A DNA stretch of 64,000 nucleotides from Neckera pumila (GCA_963969595.1 OZ018411.1:4156501-4220500), one strand, 5' to 3'. Shown: positions 12,826 through 24,877, counted from the stretch's first letter. Program-made: numbers and translations. The notes: a model not told the origin generated them from the sequence alone.

Positions 12826-13743
12826 TTAACCCCTAAAGGCCCAAGGCCTTTTTTCTGCCAAAAAACACCCGAAACTGCCATTTTTTTAGCAAAGAGTGAA
12901 AAAAAATTTAAAATGTTTTTTTGCAGATCTAACCATAGGATCTTACACCTAACTAGTATAAGAATTTGTGGAAAAAATTTCAGAATTTTTGACCGCACAG
13001 ATTGCAGGATATCTACGTTTAAAGAAGAAAAAACAATTTTTTCAGCACATTGTGGGACTGGATTTTTTGACTTTGAACATTTTTAACCTAAAATTTATAG
13101 AGTTTTGAGCTTTAAATGTTTATAGTGGAGAATTGAATTGACAATCTACGCCAAAAAAAAAGAAAAAAGAAAACTTAATTTTCATTATTAAAAAAACTGT
13201 TAAGTAGAAGTAGATACAAGAGAGAAGGAAAATCTAAAATATTCATATATTTTAGATGGAATTAAAATGCACTAACCCCAGTGGTGAGATTGTTCTGGCA
13301 AGTAAACTTAACCATAAAAAAAAATTTTGAAAAATTTGAAAAATTGCATTTAGTAATGAATCCTACAAGTTATTTTCTTCAAAAAGATGCTCTACCTGCC
13401 CGAAAAACAAGAATGTCCATAACTTTCTCATAACAAATCCAAATGAAATGAATCAAATCTTTTTAGATAGAAAAAAATATAATCTATAAGAAAAAAAATA
13501 CTTAAAAAAAAAAAAAAAAAAGTGCAAATTTTTTTTGCTGCCTGCCGTCCCTTGTTTTGAGCTTATTTGGTCATAACTTTTGTTCCTGGGCACCAATTGT
13601 GAAAAAAGTTACTTTCCCATGAAGCTAATCATTTTTTCTACCTCCCAAAAAAGTTTCAAAAAAATAAGAGAAAATTCAGCCCGTAGGTACCTGCCCGAAA
13701 ACGCATTTGTCCCCCGAAGGAACAACGGGCTTTTAGGGGTTAA
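12826..13743 (+). mobile_element. Family A TTAA element, full length (918 bp)
   Basis: TTAA at 12826-12829 followed by CCCCTAAAGGCCCAAGG, and GGGCTTTTAGGGG followed by TTAA at 13740-13743. The right end carries the family hallmark 'cccgtaggtacctgcccg' and a stem 'tgtcccccgaaggaaca' just inside the terminus. No coding frame of substance. This is a good reference copy for the family. Confidence 0.9.
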
Positions 13744-13759
13744 TCATTCTTCGTGAGTT

Positions 13760-14090
13760 GGATCTGCTAACTAACCGACCATGTTTTTGAAGCTAAAAAA
13801 ACACATTAGTTTTTTAGAATTATAGTTTTTATTTCAATGGGTTTCCGGGAGCAAAAATTACGCTACAATAAGCCAAAAATACTAATATCTTCCACCTGGT
13901 ACAGTCACGCATAATGAGATTTTAACACATGATCTGAGAGAAGTGAAGTACAAGATCTTGTAGTTAGACTTTTATTTACTTATTGATTTTTAATTTTTAT
14001 ATTTGTTTTTTTCATGGGTGAATTTAGAAGAAATGGCAATTTAAAGTGTTTTTGACAAAAATATGGACTTTGGACTTTGGGAGTCAACAA
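13760..14090 (-). mobile_element. Family A fragment, internally deleted
   Basis: 'aaaaacacattag...atttcaatgggtttccgggagcaaaa' matches the right part of family A in reverse. 'acacatgatctgagag...gtacaagatcttgtagttagac' matches its left part. The two are joined by a deletion, and both outer ends are decayed. Confidence 0.55.
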
Positions 14091-15747
14091 GTATTTTATT
14101 TTATTTTATTTTTAAACCAATGAAATAAAGTTTCATTGCCAGGGGTATACTAATCTTTTGACTTTGCAATGGCTTGGCCAGAAAAAAAACAAAAGCCCCG
14201 AAAATGCTTGTAACTTAGTCCTTTAGGGTTAAATATGTGACACATGTCCCAAATTGTGAAAAAAAAAATAGGAAATATTGATTAGGTAAAAAGTTATTGA
14301 ATGATTGGAATTGGAAGACTCTACACATTGGCTATGGGTCCGGTGCACTTTTTGCCTCCCAAAATTCATAGTAATTTCAATTCAAGCAATAAAACTACAA
14401 GTTTTTTGCAATCCTTGTCATTTCTATTGATGTAACTCTGAAAAATATTTGTTTTGCCTTCACTACTCTAGATCATATCGGAATTCCTTATTCGGTCGGT
14501 TATGGAGGGATTTACCTTATCATTAAGGTAATCAACCAAAAATTGGTTTCATTTTTGGACCTATAAGGTAGGGTGCTCTAAAAGTGACTCTATTCTCAAA
14601 GCAACCACTGACGCATAAGTACATTTTTCTTTCTTCAATGTACCTATAGTGTACATTTCAGGAGGTCGTTGCTTTTTTGTTAGCGCTGCATTTCAGCTTC
14701 AAAAATTTGTAACTAATTAAACAAATGTCCCAAAAATATAAAATGACTTGGGCTAGCTTTCAATACCATTTTTCTTTCTATGAAAATTGACTGAAAATTG
14801 TTTCAAGGAATTTAGCTTCCCCCCAAATGCAATCAGCTCTTAAAAGGTCACTTTAATGGTAGACTCCTTTATAGGTGCATTTTTAATACTTTCTACAACA
14901 ATTTTGAAAGTTATCCATGAGTTACTTTTTAGACTTTGCGTCTTTACTTGGATTTACCTTGGAATGCCTAAAGAGCGAGATCTTGGCTTTTGAATGACGC
15001 TAGAGGAAGCAAATCAACTTTTCGTGATCCCATTTTTGTAGTGTGTGGTTTGCTTGTTCTTTCCACTTGTCATGTGCTAAAAAACATCATCACGGATGTT
15101 GCACATTTTTTTATGAATTTAGATGTGCGGGCCACATAATTATGACCTTCTAGTCTATTTGACAACTTCTAGTAGGTTTGAGTTTCACCCATGAAATGGT
15201 CTTTAAGAAAATGATTTTTGCTAAAGAACTAAAGATAATCAAGTTTCATTTTCAATTAAATTTTCAATTTTCAAAAATTCCAAAAAATGAATATTTTATT
15301 ACAATTTGAACATTGGGCCTCTTACCATGGTTTATTAAATTTCAATTTATAGAGTGACAAGATACATTGAATTACATTGTAATATTCTTCACTATAATCT
15401 ACACTTATATTGAAATTTTAAGATTTTTCCAACTAATTTTGTATTAGATATGAATTTTTTTCACTTATTCTTCAAAAAACCACAATAATTTCAAATCATC
15501 ACCAATAAATCTGAAAATTTTATGACTTATTTTGAAGACATGCAATTGATCTTTGAAAAATAAAATAAAGTAATTCTCATTTCAACTGAGTTGTAAAATA
15601 GAGGATTAAAGCAAAAAATTTGAGACGAGTTCATAGGTTATGTTCTTCTAGGGTTAAATAGCTTGTTGCCTATTGAACATCAAATGGACATCCTTTCCCT
15701 TATAATATATACTAGTGTGACCCTGTGCCATTGGCCCAATTTTCATC
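14091..15747. other. AT-rich stretch without supported gene
   Basis: A decayed element end 'cctttagggttaaa' lies at about 14219-14233. Otherwise nothing coding or structured is recognised. Confidence 0.35.
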
Positions 15748-15819
15748 TACTCCCGGTTCCACTCCTGGTTCTACTTTCGATTCTACTCCCAGTTCTATTC
15801 CCGGTTCCACTCCCAATAC
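15748..15819. repeat. 12-bp minisatellite, six units
   Basis: Units are TACTCCCGGTTC, CACTCCTGGTTC, TACTTTCGATTC, TACTCCCAGTTC, TATTCCCGGTTC and CACTCCCAATAC. The 12-bp period keeps a reading frame. On the minus strand it reads as a Glu-Pro-Gly-Val type tetrapeptide repeat, so it may derive from a repetitive protein gene. No flanking coding sequence supports an active gene. Confidence 0.85.
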
Positions 15820-15894
15820 CAAGAACACCACCAAAATCAAAGTAAAAGTAATTTTCTAATTTTTTAATCAATAAATACTTTGAAATTCAATAAC

Positions 15895-16050
15895 TTTTGC
15901 ACCACCGCTCCAAACGCCACGAAACCAAGCCGGTGCACCCCTCCTTGGCAAGAGCTTTCCGACGGTACCAAGCACGCGGCCGGGGGATGCACGGTCAGGA
16001 AGTTGTCCACGCTACAAAACAAAACAAACAAACAAACAAACAAACAAACA
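15895..16050 (+). mobile_element. GC-rich retroposon-like fragment with (AAAC)n tail
   Basis: A GC-rich segment of about 120 bp, out of character with its surroundings, ends in a (CAAA)n run at about 16015-16050. A foreign GC-rich body with a simple A-rich tail suggests a retroposed SINE or LINE end. No box A/B could be assigned with confidence. Confidence 0.35.
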
Positions 16051-16279
16051 GCCTCATTTAAGGTATTGATTTTTCTTTTCTACAATAACCCTCTTTTACT
16101 TTAGAGATGTCTTATCTATCTTCCATGCATGATCCACATCATATTTGTATAATTTTTGTGCCTTTTTCTATAACTACAATAGTCTCTTATTTTGACCTCA
16201 AAAATCAAGTTTATCATTGATACAATGGACTTTGAATTACTAGGCATTGAGTAAAAGTGATAAGCATCAACAACTTTGA

Positions 16280-16445
16280 ACATAAAAGTTGTAAAGCATG
16301 GAGTTACGCATAACACAATAAAAGTTGAAAAGCTTGAAGTAACGCATAACACAATAAAAGTTGAAAAGCTTGAAGTAACGCATAACACAATAAAAGTTGA
16401 AAAGCTTGAAGTAACACATAACATAGTAACATAGTAAAAGTTGAA
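16280..16445. repeat. 36-bp minisatellite, about four units
   Basis: The unit 'acacaataaaagttgaaaag' plus 'cttgaagtaacgcata' repeats with period 36. The three central units are nearly identical and the outer ones have diverged. The period is a multiple of three, so a minus-strand frame stays open across it and gives a 12-residue peptide repeat. I see no evidence that this frame is a gene. Confidence 0.9.
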
Positions 16446-17054
16446 AAAAAATTACAAGCTAAAACTTGAGGTGTATACTTTTATAGTTGATTATGTCTAT
16501 TTACTAAAAAATTTACATCTTTTTTTTCAGAAATTACTCAATTCTTGTTTTTGCAAGTTACATCTTATATAATTTAGACATTTAGACATATTGTTATACA
16601 TCAACTAAAACCTTATCTAATCAAAATTTGTAAAATGCAACATAAACATATTAGAGAGTATGTTTAATATAAAAAAATCAGAATCAATTGGTGCATTTGA
16701 TGGGGTGTTATAAAAATTAGTGGCGCAAGGGTCTTATTAGCTTCTAAGAGATCAAATGTTCAAATTTCAAACAGTGAATGAATACAAACATGACTAGAGT
16801 ACAATAATCTTTGTTTTTTGATCCATCAAAATATTTATAGATGGTTTGTTAGTTCTCTTACATCTATGTCGAATGTATAGATTTTTATAACTATCTTTTG
16901 CAAATTTTCTAAGCTTAATTGTATATAAGTGTGACTGACCTCAAATAAATACCTTTTCTAGTTAGAAAAATGAAACATCAAAAATGATTTGAATAAATAA
17001 GTAAAGTATAATATCTAGAAAAATCACCATAGTTAGAATTTAACATTTTGAACT
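16446..17054. other. AT-rich stretch, nothing recognised
   Basis: No gene, RNA or clear repeat. Confidence 0.4.
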
Positions 17055-17986
17055 TTAACCCCTAAAGTCCCAAGACCCTTTTTCCATCAAAACCACTCAA
17101 AATTGTCATTTTTATAGCAAAGAGCAAAAAAAAAGTTAAATGTGTTTTTTGCATATTTAACCATAGGATCTTGTACTACACTAGTGTAAGAATGTGTGGA
17201 AGAAATTTTAGAAACTTTGACCATAAAGATTGCAAGATATTTGCATTTAAAGTGAAGGAATCAACTTTTTTTGCAACGAGCTCAACTACATTTTTTGGCT
17301 TTGAACTTTCTTAACTTAAATTTTTTGCTCTAATGATCTTGAATTTCTAATTTTATATGATGAAAAATTGAGTTGGAAATCTAGGAAAAGAAATTCAAAA
17401 AAGAAACACTTAGTTTTCACTCATTAAAAAATTGTTAAGTAGAAGTAGTTTCAAGATTGAAGGAAAAACTAAATCATTAATAGCTCTAAGATAGCGTTGA
17501 AATATACTAATCCCAATGGTGAGATTGTTCTAGAAAGCAATCTTAACCTTGTGAAACTTTTTTCTCTTAAAAATTGTCAAAATTGAATTTAGAATTGAAT
17601 CCTACAAGTTATTTTTTCAAAAAGATGCTCTAATTGCCTAAAATCTATTTCAAAATTTTTAATTTAAAGTTTTTGTGAGGTTTTTTTTCTGTCCGCCGAA
17701 CTAAAATTTGAGTTTTTTCTGCCATAACTTTTGCTACCGAGCACCAATTGAAATTAAAATTACATTTTTAGAAAGTTAATGTGATTTTCTATCTTCACAA
17801 AAGAATTTAGAATTTCAAATATTACTAAAGAATATTAGCAATTATTCTAATTGTATAAATATGATCATGTTTTCGAGCATATTTTAAAACTTTTGTGTGA
17901 AGGAAATTTCACTTATAAGTTTTATTTTATTGTCCATCTCCACAAATTTAAAAAACTAGACTATCCTTTGGTCTTCAAGAGGTTAA
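17055..17986 (+). mobile_element. Family A TTAA element, decayed right half
   Basis: TTAA at 17055-17058 followed by CCCCTAAAGTCCCAAG, then the family interior in order ('aaccataggatcttgtact', 'attgcaagatat', 'ccaatggtgagattgttcta'). The right end is degraded; the best candidate terminus is TCAAGAGG with TTAA at 17983-17986. Confidence 0.75.
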
Positions 17987-18031
17987 CTATTGTAGATGAT
18001 CCATAGGATGTAATTTATAATAATGCCAATT

Positions 18032-19050
18032 TTGCCCCCTAAATTTCTATTGTTCCCATGGGGACCTAAATGGATTTTAGGTAGACTCCTGCGGTCTCAA
18101 TTTGTGTGGTGATTTTTTGAAACTTTTTATAGGAAATCACAATACACTAGTAGAAATGTAGGAATTTTGACAGAATTCTATTGATTTGGTTGCGTTGTCC
18201 CGGTCACTGTTTTGTTGATTTCAACAGAAATTTATTCAAATTCTTGCATTTTTTACAAACTAGCTTTTGGAGAATATAATTTTCATTTCAATCGGTGTCC
18301 AAAACAAATGTTATACCAATCGAAGCCCAAAATGGAGTTTATTGGGTAGCACAAAAAAATCACAGAAAGTCAAAATTAAATTTTTAAAATTTTATTTTGC
18401 ATAAACATTTTTTCACTATATTTGAATTAGTGATGAGAAAATTATGGACAATCTTATATTTTGGGCAATTTCAGCATCTTTTTGAAAAGAATAACTTTTA
18501 TATGAGAATAGTATAATAATGAACAAAATATAAACAATGAACTTCATTTTTTTGTCTTTAAAAAAATTGTTTGATAGGATCGAGTTTGCTTGCTAGAACA
18601 ATCTCTTTGTTGGAATTATTGTGTTTCAATTCCATCTTTGATCTATTAATGATTTAATTCTTTATTCAATCTTGGACCTATTTCTACTTAAGAATATTTT
18701 AAAGAATGAAAAATGAAGTTGTTTTTGGAAAAGATTCCTAGATTTAAAAATTATTTAAAATTTCAAAATGTGTAGTGCAAAAGTTTTGAGCCATGAAGAT
18801 TCAAAGCCTTAAAATCTATTTAGGCAAGGTGCAAAAGAAAAATGAATTTCTTCACTTCAAACGCAAATATCTTGCAATCCACCCACTCAAAGTTTTTGAA
18901 ATTTCTTCCACAAATTCTTATACTAGTTTGGTGCAAGATCCTACTATTAAATATGTAAAACAATCAATTTCTAAAAAAAATTGCAATTTGCAATAGAAAT
19001 GGTAGTTTTGAGTGGTTTTTGATGAAAAAAATCCTATATAGTTATGTCCT
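18032..19050 (-). mobile_element. Family A element, reverse, both ends decayed
   Basis: 'CCCCCTAAATTTCTATTGTT' at the left is a mutated right terminus. The interior then runs through the family in reverse ('atttcaatcggtg', 'ctagaacaatctc', 'acgcaaatatcttgcaat', 'ggtgcaagatcctac'). The left-type terminus near 19047 is eroded. A CACTAGTAG MITE interrupts it at 18145-18264. Confidence 0.7.
18145..18264. mobile_element. CACTAGTAG-type MITE nested in a family A copy
   Basis: Starts CACTAGTAGAAATGTAGG and contains 'tgatttggttgcgttg' and 'gttgatttcaacagaaat'. It belongs with the copies at 25449-25612 and 50303-50397. The right end ('ttttttacaaactag') is decayed. The family A consensus resumes directly after it, so the MITE inserted later. 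Confidence 0.7.
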
Positions 19051-19287
19051 GCCAAGCACAAAAATAATTTGTGAAAATTCTTCTTTATCATATGATTATG
19101 GCAATTTCATAAAAAATAACAGATTCTTTTTTTAGTTTCATTTTTATAAATCTTTAATGCAAAAAGGTCTGTAAAGTATAGATCCCTTATTACAATAATC
19201 TCACATTTGTGATTTATATACTTTAATGACATTTTTGAAATATTAACAATCCATTTTTCCTTCTAATATGAATCTACTTTTATCAAC

Positions 19288-20211
19288 TTAACCCCTAAAG
19301 GACCAAGGCCATTTTCTGCCAAAAACACTCAAAACTGCCATTTCTATAGCAAAGAGGAAAAAGAAATTGAATTTTTTTTTTTTGCATTTAACAATAGGAT
19401 CTTTTACCTAATTAGTATGAAAATGTGTGGAAACAATTTCAAATTTTTTTACCGCACAGATTGCAAGATATATGCATTTACAGTGGAAAAAACAAATTTT
19501 TCAACACATTGTGGGACTAGATTTTTTGACTTTGAATATTTTTAACTTAAAATTTTTGCACTACAAAGTTTTGAGCTTTAAATTTTTATAGTGGAGAAAT
19601 AAGTTGAGGGTCTAGCAAAATCAAATCAAATCAAAAGAACTTGATTTTCATAAATAAAAAAATTGTTAAATTGAAATAGGTACAAGATAGAAGGAAAATC
19701 TAAAATATTAATATCTTTTATATGGAATTAAAATGCACTAAATCCAATGGTGAGATTGTTCTAGCAGAAAATTGAAACCATGCAAAACTTTCTTTTTGGA
19801 AAAATTGTAAAAATTGCATTCAAAAATGATTCCTACAAGTAATTTTTTTTAGGAAGATGCTCTAAGTACCCGAAAAATAAGATTGTCTATAATTTTCTCA
19901 TAACAAATCCAAATGGAATGAATGAAAGATTTTTAGATAGACAAAAATATAATCTATGAAAAAAAGATTCAATTTTTTTTTATATTTAAAAATAAATAAA
20001 TTTGTTGCCCCTTTTCCCTTGTTTTGAGCTTATTTGGGTATAACTTTTGCTCTTGGGCATTGATGGAAAAAAAATTATATTCCCACAAAGCTTATCAATT
20101 TTTATATCTACAAAAAAACATTTAAAAAATCAGGACAAAAATGCAGCCCGTAGGTATCTGCCCAAAATCCCAAATGTCTGTTGAACGGACACTTAGTCTT
20201 TTAGGGGTTAA
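19288..20211 (+). mobile_element. Family A TTAA element, full length (924 bp)
   Basis: TTAA at 19288-19291 with CCCCTAAAGGACCAAGGCC, and CTTTTAGGGG with TTAA at 20208-20211. All family landmarks are present, including 'cccgtaggtatctgcccaaa' near the right end. Outer bases beyond TTAA differ between the two sides, so exactly four bases are duplicated. Confidence 0.9.
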
Positions 20212-20835
20212 TTATATACCCAAAAGATGCAATTTGCAATCCGGTCCTACAATTACATGTGTACCAATAGAAAATTTACACATGTGCCCCTTCATAAAAG
20301 CTTAACAACCAATGCCAAATTGACACATGTACCCCATCAATTTATTGTGTCTGCTTTTAAAAGAAAACAATGCTTTTGTCACTATGTACCCAGAAGGTTT
20401 GACTTAACAATGTTTTAAAGAATGAAATTTGTAAGATTTACTCTCATAACTTTTTTCCTATATTTTCAACCCAATTCTCCATCCCACGTATCTATATCCA
20501 TATGGTCCAAAAAATTCTTTGTCTATATTTACAAATTTGAATTTTGATTGATATTATGTATTATACATCAAAATTATTATAAAATATTGATTGCATTTTC
20601 GAATTTCCCCCTTCAAAATGAACAATACAATATGAAATTCATATGATGATATTTCTTGGAATGAAAAAATATGAAGTTTAAATTTCTTTTTGACACAAAT
20701 GGCAAATTCCATTACAAGAAAGGCAAAAACAAACCCTCATTGATTGGTCAAATCTATTAGGGGAAAGCATGGACACCAATGGGGCACCAACCAAAAACCT
20801 ACCATCTTGATCAAAACTTTTTGAGAAGGCAAAGT
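20212..20835. other. Spacer between two family A copies
   Basis: AT-rich, with short frames only. Nothing recognised. Confidence 0.4.
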
Positions 20836-21760
20836 TTAACCCCTAAAGTCCCAAGGCCATTTTTCTGTCAAAAACTACTAAAAACTACCATTTTGGCTGC
20901 ATTCACCCAAGAAGACAATTTTTTTTTAGAATCTAACCATAGGATCTTGTACTTCACTTGTCAAAGATTATGTGGTGAAAATCTCATGAAATTTGACCGT
21001 ATAGATTGGAAGATATTAGCATTCAAAGTTGAAAAAGAAGGTTTTTTTGAACACTGACTTGCAATTTTAGATGACTTTGACCGCCATTTGTGGAAAGTTT
21101 TTGCGCTACAAACTTTGAATTTAATTTTTTTTATGTTGAAGATGTAAGTTGAAAGTCTAAAAAAAATATTTCAAAAAGAACTCACTTGATTTTCATTCTT
21201 TAAAATATTGTTAAGTAGAAGTAGGTCCAAGATTCTTTAAAAATCTAAATCGTTAATTGCTCTTAGATGGGATTGAAACACAATAATACCAATGGTGAGA
21301 TTGTTTTAGCAAGCAAACACAACATTCTCAAAATAAAAAATTGTAAAAAATTGTAAAAATTGCATTGAGAAATGAATCCTACAAGTTATTTTTCAAAAAG
21401 ATGCTTAGACTGCCCAAAAAATAAGATTGTCCATAACTGGCTCATTACTAGTCCAAATAAAATGAATCGAAACCTCACATGTTGACAAAAATATAAAGTT
21501 TCAGCAAAAAAAAAAATTAAAATTTATTTTGACTTCTTGCAAAAAAAATTGTGCTGCCCACCGAGTTCAGTTTGAGGCTTTTTGTGGTATAACTTTTGCT
21601 CCCGGGCACCAATTGAAATAAAAATTATACTGCCACAAACCTAATCAATTTTTCTATCTTATGGAAAAGTTGCAAAAAATTTCATCAAAAATTGAGCCCG
21701 TAGGTACCTGCCCAAAATCTGATTTGTCCCTCGAGGGGACAATAGGACTTTAGGGGTTAA
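20836..21760 (+). mobile_element. Family A TTAA element, full length (925 bp), subtype with 'gctgcattcacccaag'
   Basis: TTAA at 20836-20839 with CCCCTAAAGTCCCAAGGCC, and GGACTTTAGGGG with TTAA at 21757-21760. Its left interior ('ttggctgcattcacc', 'atgtggtgaaaatctcatg') matches the copies at 47955-48254 and 61218-62128, which defines a subfamily. The right end holds 'cccgtaggtacctgccc' and the stem 'tgtccctcgaggggaca'. Confidence 0.9.
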
Positions 21761-21767
21761 CTACTAA

Positions 21768-21811
21768 ATGATGGACCCATGATGGACCCATGATGGACCT
21801 ATGATGGACCC
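21768..21811. repeat. 11-bp tandem repeat ATGATGGACCC, four units
   Basis: Four consecutive units, one with a single base change, start 7 bp after a family A terminus. Confidence 0.9.
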
Positions 21812-22558
21812 ATGACCATTAATTTCAAGCCTCACTATGCATCATTCAATTTGCTTTTATTTTGCAACTAAATGTGTATAGAAATTTTTATATTTATTTT
21901 TCAGAGATGAAATTGTATGTCTTCTTTACTTCACACATTTATCAAGTAGAAAATTATTTCAAAAAATCTGAGAATTTCACTATGTGTGTACATTACAATG
22001 ACAAACATTAAATTATAAACCCAATTTCCATTTCATTATATAATTAGAATTCAATAGACATTGAAAATACATCCAAAGTTCAAATTGCAGAAAAGTATTC
22101 AATACTAGGAATTTTTCCAAAATTCAAATGGAGAAGAAACTAGAATAGGTGACCTTCGTTTTGTTAGTTGGGCTCAATTTCAAAAAATATCATTTTTGTG
22201 GAGAAATTTCAAATTCTAAGCAAAGAGCAATAACTTCCCAAATATACTAAAATAGCATATTTGGTGATTCTTTTTTTTACTGACTTCTTAATTACGCAAA
22301 TACAAACACTGCCAAGACTACAAACTCAATTGTATGTGCTTCATAATCCATATGAAAGGTCAATAAGAAAAACGGGATGAAAACATGCTTCCAATTTCCT
22401 TCCAACATACTGGAATGTCATCCAAATGCCACAGAATGGCGCCTGCAGCGTTCTAGGGTTAAGCCTTGATGTGTTGAATAGTTGAGAGACCAAGTTAACT
22501 CTAGCCCTGTGAGGAATTAAACTCAAAATTGTATAATATTTAATATTTTAAGTTAAGA
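21812..22558. other. Non-coding stretch
   Basis: Nothing recognised. Short frames on both strands lack family resemblance. Confidence 0.4.
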
Positions 22559-22780
22559 CACTACAAGAGAATGGGGTGTTTTAAATGAGTTTTTAAGTAT
22601 AGTCCTAGACATAAGTTTTTAAGTAATGACCTTTAAGGCAATTTTCAGCAAGATTTGACTAGAAACACATGTATTTCTAGTCAAATTTTCTTGAAAATTG
22701 CCTTAAAGGTCATTACTTAAAATCTTATGTCTAGGACTATATTTAAAAACTCACTTAAAACACCCCATTCTCTTGTAGTG
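22559..22780. mobile_element. CACTA-like hairpin MITE, 222 bp
   Basis: Starts CACTACAAGAGAATGGGGTG and ends with its reverse complement. The two halves are near-perfect inverted repeats over almost the full length, centred near 22670 ('aaacacatgtattt'). A 3-bp duplication AGA flanks it (22556-22558 and 22781-22783). CACTACAAGA ends with a 3-bp duplication are typical of CACTA-derived MITEs. The near-perfect arms suggest fairly recent origin or conservation of the fold. Confidence 0.9.
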
Positions 22781-22799
22781 AGAGGATTCAAAGAATGAA

Positions 22800-23035
22800 A
22801 ACCTAGTACGGCTAGATGAAGAAAACTCGTTTTCTTCTTACTTTGAGTTCTAATATCTTACAAATGAATCTACTTGGTCAAAATTTATGAAAAATTCCCC
22901 CTCCCCCCCCCTCTTTTTGTACAAATATAATGCAAAATCCAACAACTGGATATAAATTTTTTTTTCTATCATAGCTCTTTGCAAGAAATAAACTTTTCTT
23001 TTTATAAAGCATAGTCTTAGAACTTTAGGAGTTAA
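22800..23035 (-). mobile_element. Fragment of a family A/B element, left-type end
   Basis: The interior matches the family in reverse ('ctaatatcttacaaatgaat', 'catagctctttgcaagaa'). It ends GAACTTTAGGAG with TTAA at 23032-23035. The remainder is missing. Confidence 0.6.
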
Positions 23036-24336
23036 TGCTTTATTTAGTGCACTTTTTATTTTAACCTCTTTCTAAAATTCTTATGAATAATGTGTTTTAA
23101 TAAGCTTTCGACTTCTATAATGGACTAGATAGGCTGCATCACACATTTGTGGTAGGAAATCTTAAAAATACTCAAAGTGAATTTGTATCTAATTTATTTT
23201 TAAAGTGGGGTGAATAAGATAAACAACTATATAATTCGAAATAATATGGTTTATTTTAATGAATTTATTAGATAGAATACTCTGTGAGGCAACTTTTTTG
23301 TCTTAAAGTTTTGTAGATAAAACGTTCTGTGATTTATAAATATTAATTCAATTTGTAATTGCTATTATTTAGAATGACAAACATCTCAGCAACCATGCAA
23401 AGTTACACACTAGATTATTCTCACCACAAGAATTTAAATTTTTAATTTCTTGTGAAAGTTATTAATGATATAGGTTTTACTTTCATATGATATCCCATCT
23501 TCCACTTTATAATTTTTTAAGATGAAAAGGAAAGTTTATTTGGTTAATTCAACCCATTTTCCCCACATATTGACTTAATTGCACAAGTTATGGGACATTC
23601 ATGTTTTTTCCTATAAATGTTGAAAGAAAAAACTTCAGCTTTAGGAAAGATTAAAAAAAACTATGTTTGGAAGTTTAGACACATTTAGCTTGTAGTTGTG
23701 GTGATTTTCACTTTGAATTTTTTGAAGGTTGTACTCAAAGAAATTAACAAAAGGACTCTATCGTTGGATTTGTTAAAGAAAAAAAAGAATGAAGATTTTA
23801 GCCTTACTTTGGGTATGAGTGTTTTGAAGCAAGTTTAGGCTTCAAAACAGCATAATAAATTAGGGATTTAAAGGAGGGCATCATAACACTAAAGCACCCC
23901 CATGCCATAGGAAAAAACATACCTATCCTCATCTAATGAGAGGTTGTCATCTATCCTAAAATAGGTTCTATTGAGGTTACATTACATTATATAACCACCA
24001 ACTCTAAACCTTGGATTCTCTTAAAGTAGTTGTTGTTGCCCACCATAAAGCTGCCGACCAACACGTCCCACAAATATCATCTTTTTTGACATTCTTGAGG
24101 AGAGATTATCTTTAAGCTTATAAGCGCGCAAAGGCCATAAAGTGGCTTGTCAATGACAGATAATCTTTGTATTTAAAACAGAAGTGCAAATGTTCATCTT
24201 TGAAATATTGCACAGAAAAAAGAAGTCTTACACAATAGTTTGACCTCTAATGAGAGCTTTTGGCTTTTTTGAACTACATAATTCACCTTGCACCCAAAAA
24301 GAGAATTTCCACAATGATCAACCTATCATTTCAAGG
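23036..24336. other. AT-rich stretch without supported gene
   Basis: Nothing coding, structural or repetitive is recognised. Confidence 0.4.
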
Positions 24337-24400
24337 TTAACTTCTAAAGGCCAATCGTCCCTTGAGCGGACAATTGAAAATCTAGATAGGTTTCTATGAA
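24337..24400 (-). mobile_element. Terminal fragment of a family A element
   Basis: TTAA at 24337-24340 is followed by CTTCTAAAGGCCAATCGTCC and the stem partner 'gagcggacaatt', the pattern of a family A right end read in reverse. The rest of the element is absent. Confidence 0.5.
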
Positions 24401-24410
24401 GTCAATTTTG

Positions 24411-24540
24411 GTCACGTGTTCATGAAATATTTCCCACATGTTCCAACTTTCAAACACGTGAACAAGATTTGGAATATGTGGGAATGAGAAATCATCAAAA
24501 AAATTCAAACACGTGAATATTTGGAACATGTGGAACAAGA
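24411..24540. repeat. Direct and inverted repeats with three CACGTG (G-box) cores
   Basis: CACGTG occurs at 24413, 24455 and 24510. Two direct copies of 'ttcaaacacgtgaa...gaacatgtgg..gaaatcatcaaaa' follow each other, and the first box lies in an inverted partial copy ('cacgtgttcatgaaatattt'). CACGTG is the known core of plant G-boxes. No gene is seen nearby, so a regulatory role is not supported. Confidence 0.6.
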
Positions 24541-24699
24541 AATCATCAAAATATGACTAGTATATTTAACCTCCTTGCATTGTAGGGCAATTTAGAGTAC
24601 ACTAAGCTAAACTCTATAAAATCTTCTAAAATTTTTCATATTTGAATCTAACACCATATACTTATAAATGGTGAAAATCCTCATATTTCTATAGGGCAA

Positions 24700-24877
24700 G
24701 AATTTTACTCCAAAAGAGCTCAAAGTCTATTGACTCATAGTGCTTTGCAAGAATGAAAATAGTTTTTTTATTCACTTCAAATGTTACAATCTTGCAGTCT
24801 ATGCGGTCAAATGGATTAAAAAAATTTCCACACATTACTTTACTTGTTTAATACACTTTTGTACAACTGGAATTCAA
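24700..24877 (-). mobile_element. Fragment related to the TTAA elements
   Basis: 'ttcacttcaaatgttacaat' and 'cttgcagtctatgcggtcaa' match the interior of family A/B in reverse. The fragment runs into an ATT microsatellite on the right. Confidence 0.45.

Noticed and set aside
16280..16445. CRISPR array
   Set aside because: The 36-bp units are contiguous without unique spacers, so this is a minisatellite in eukaryotic DNA.
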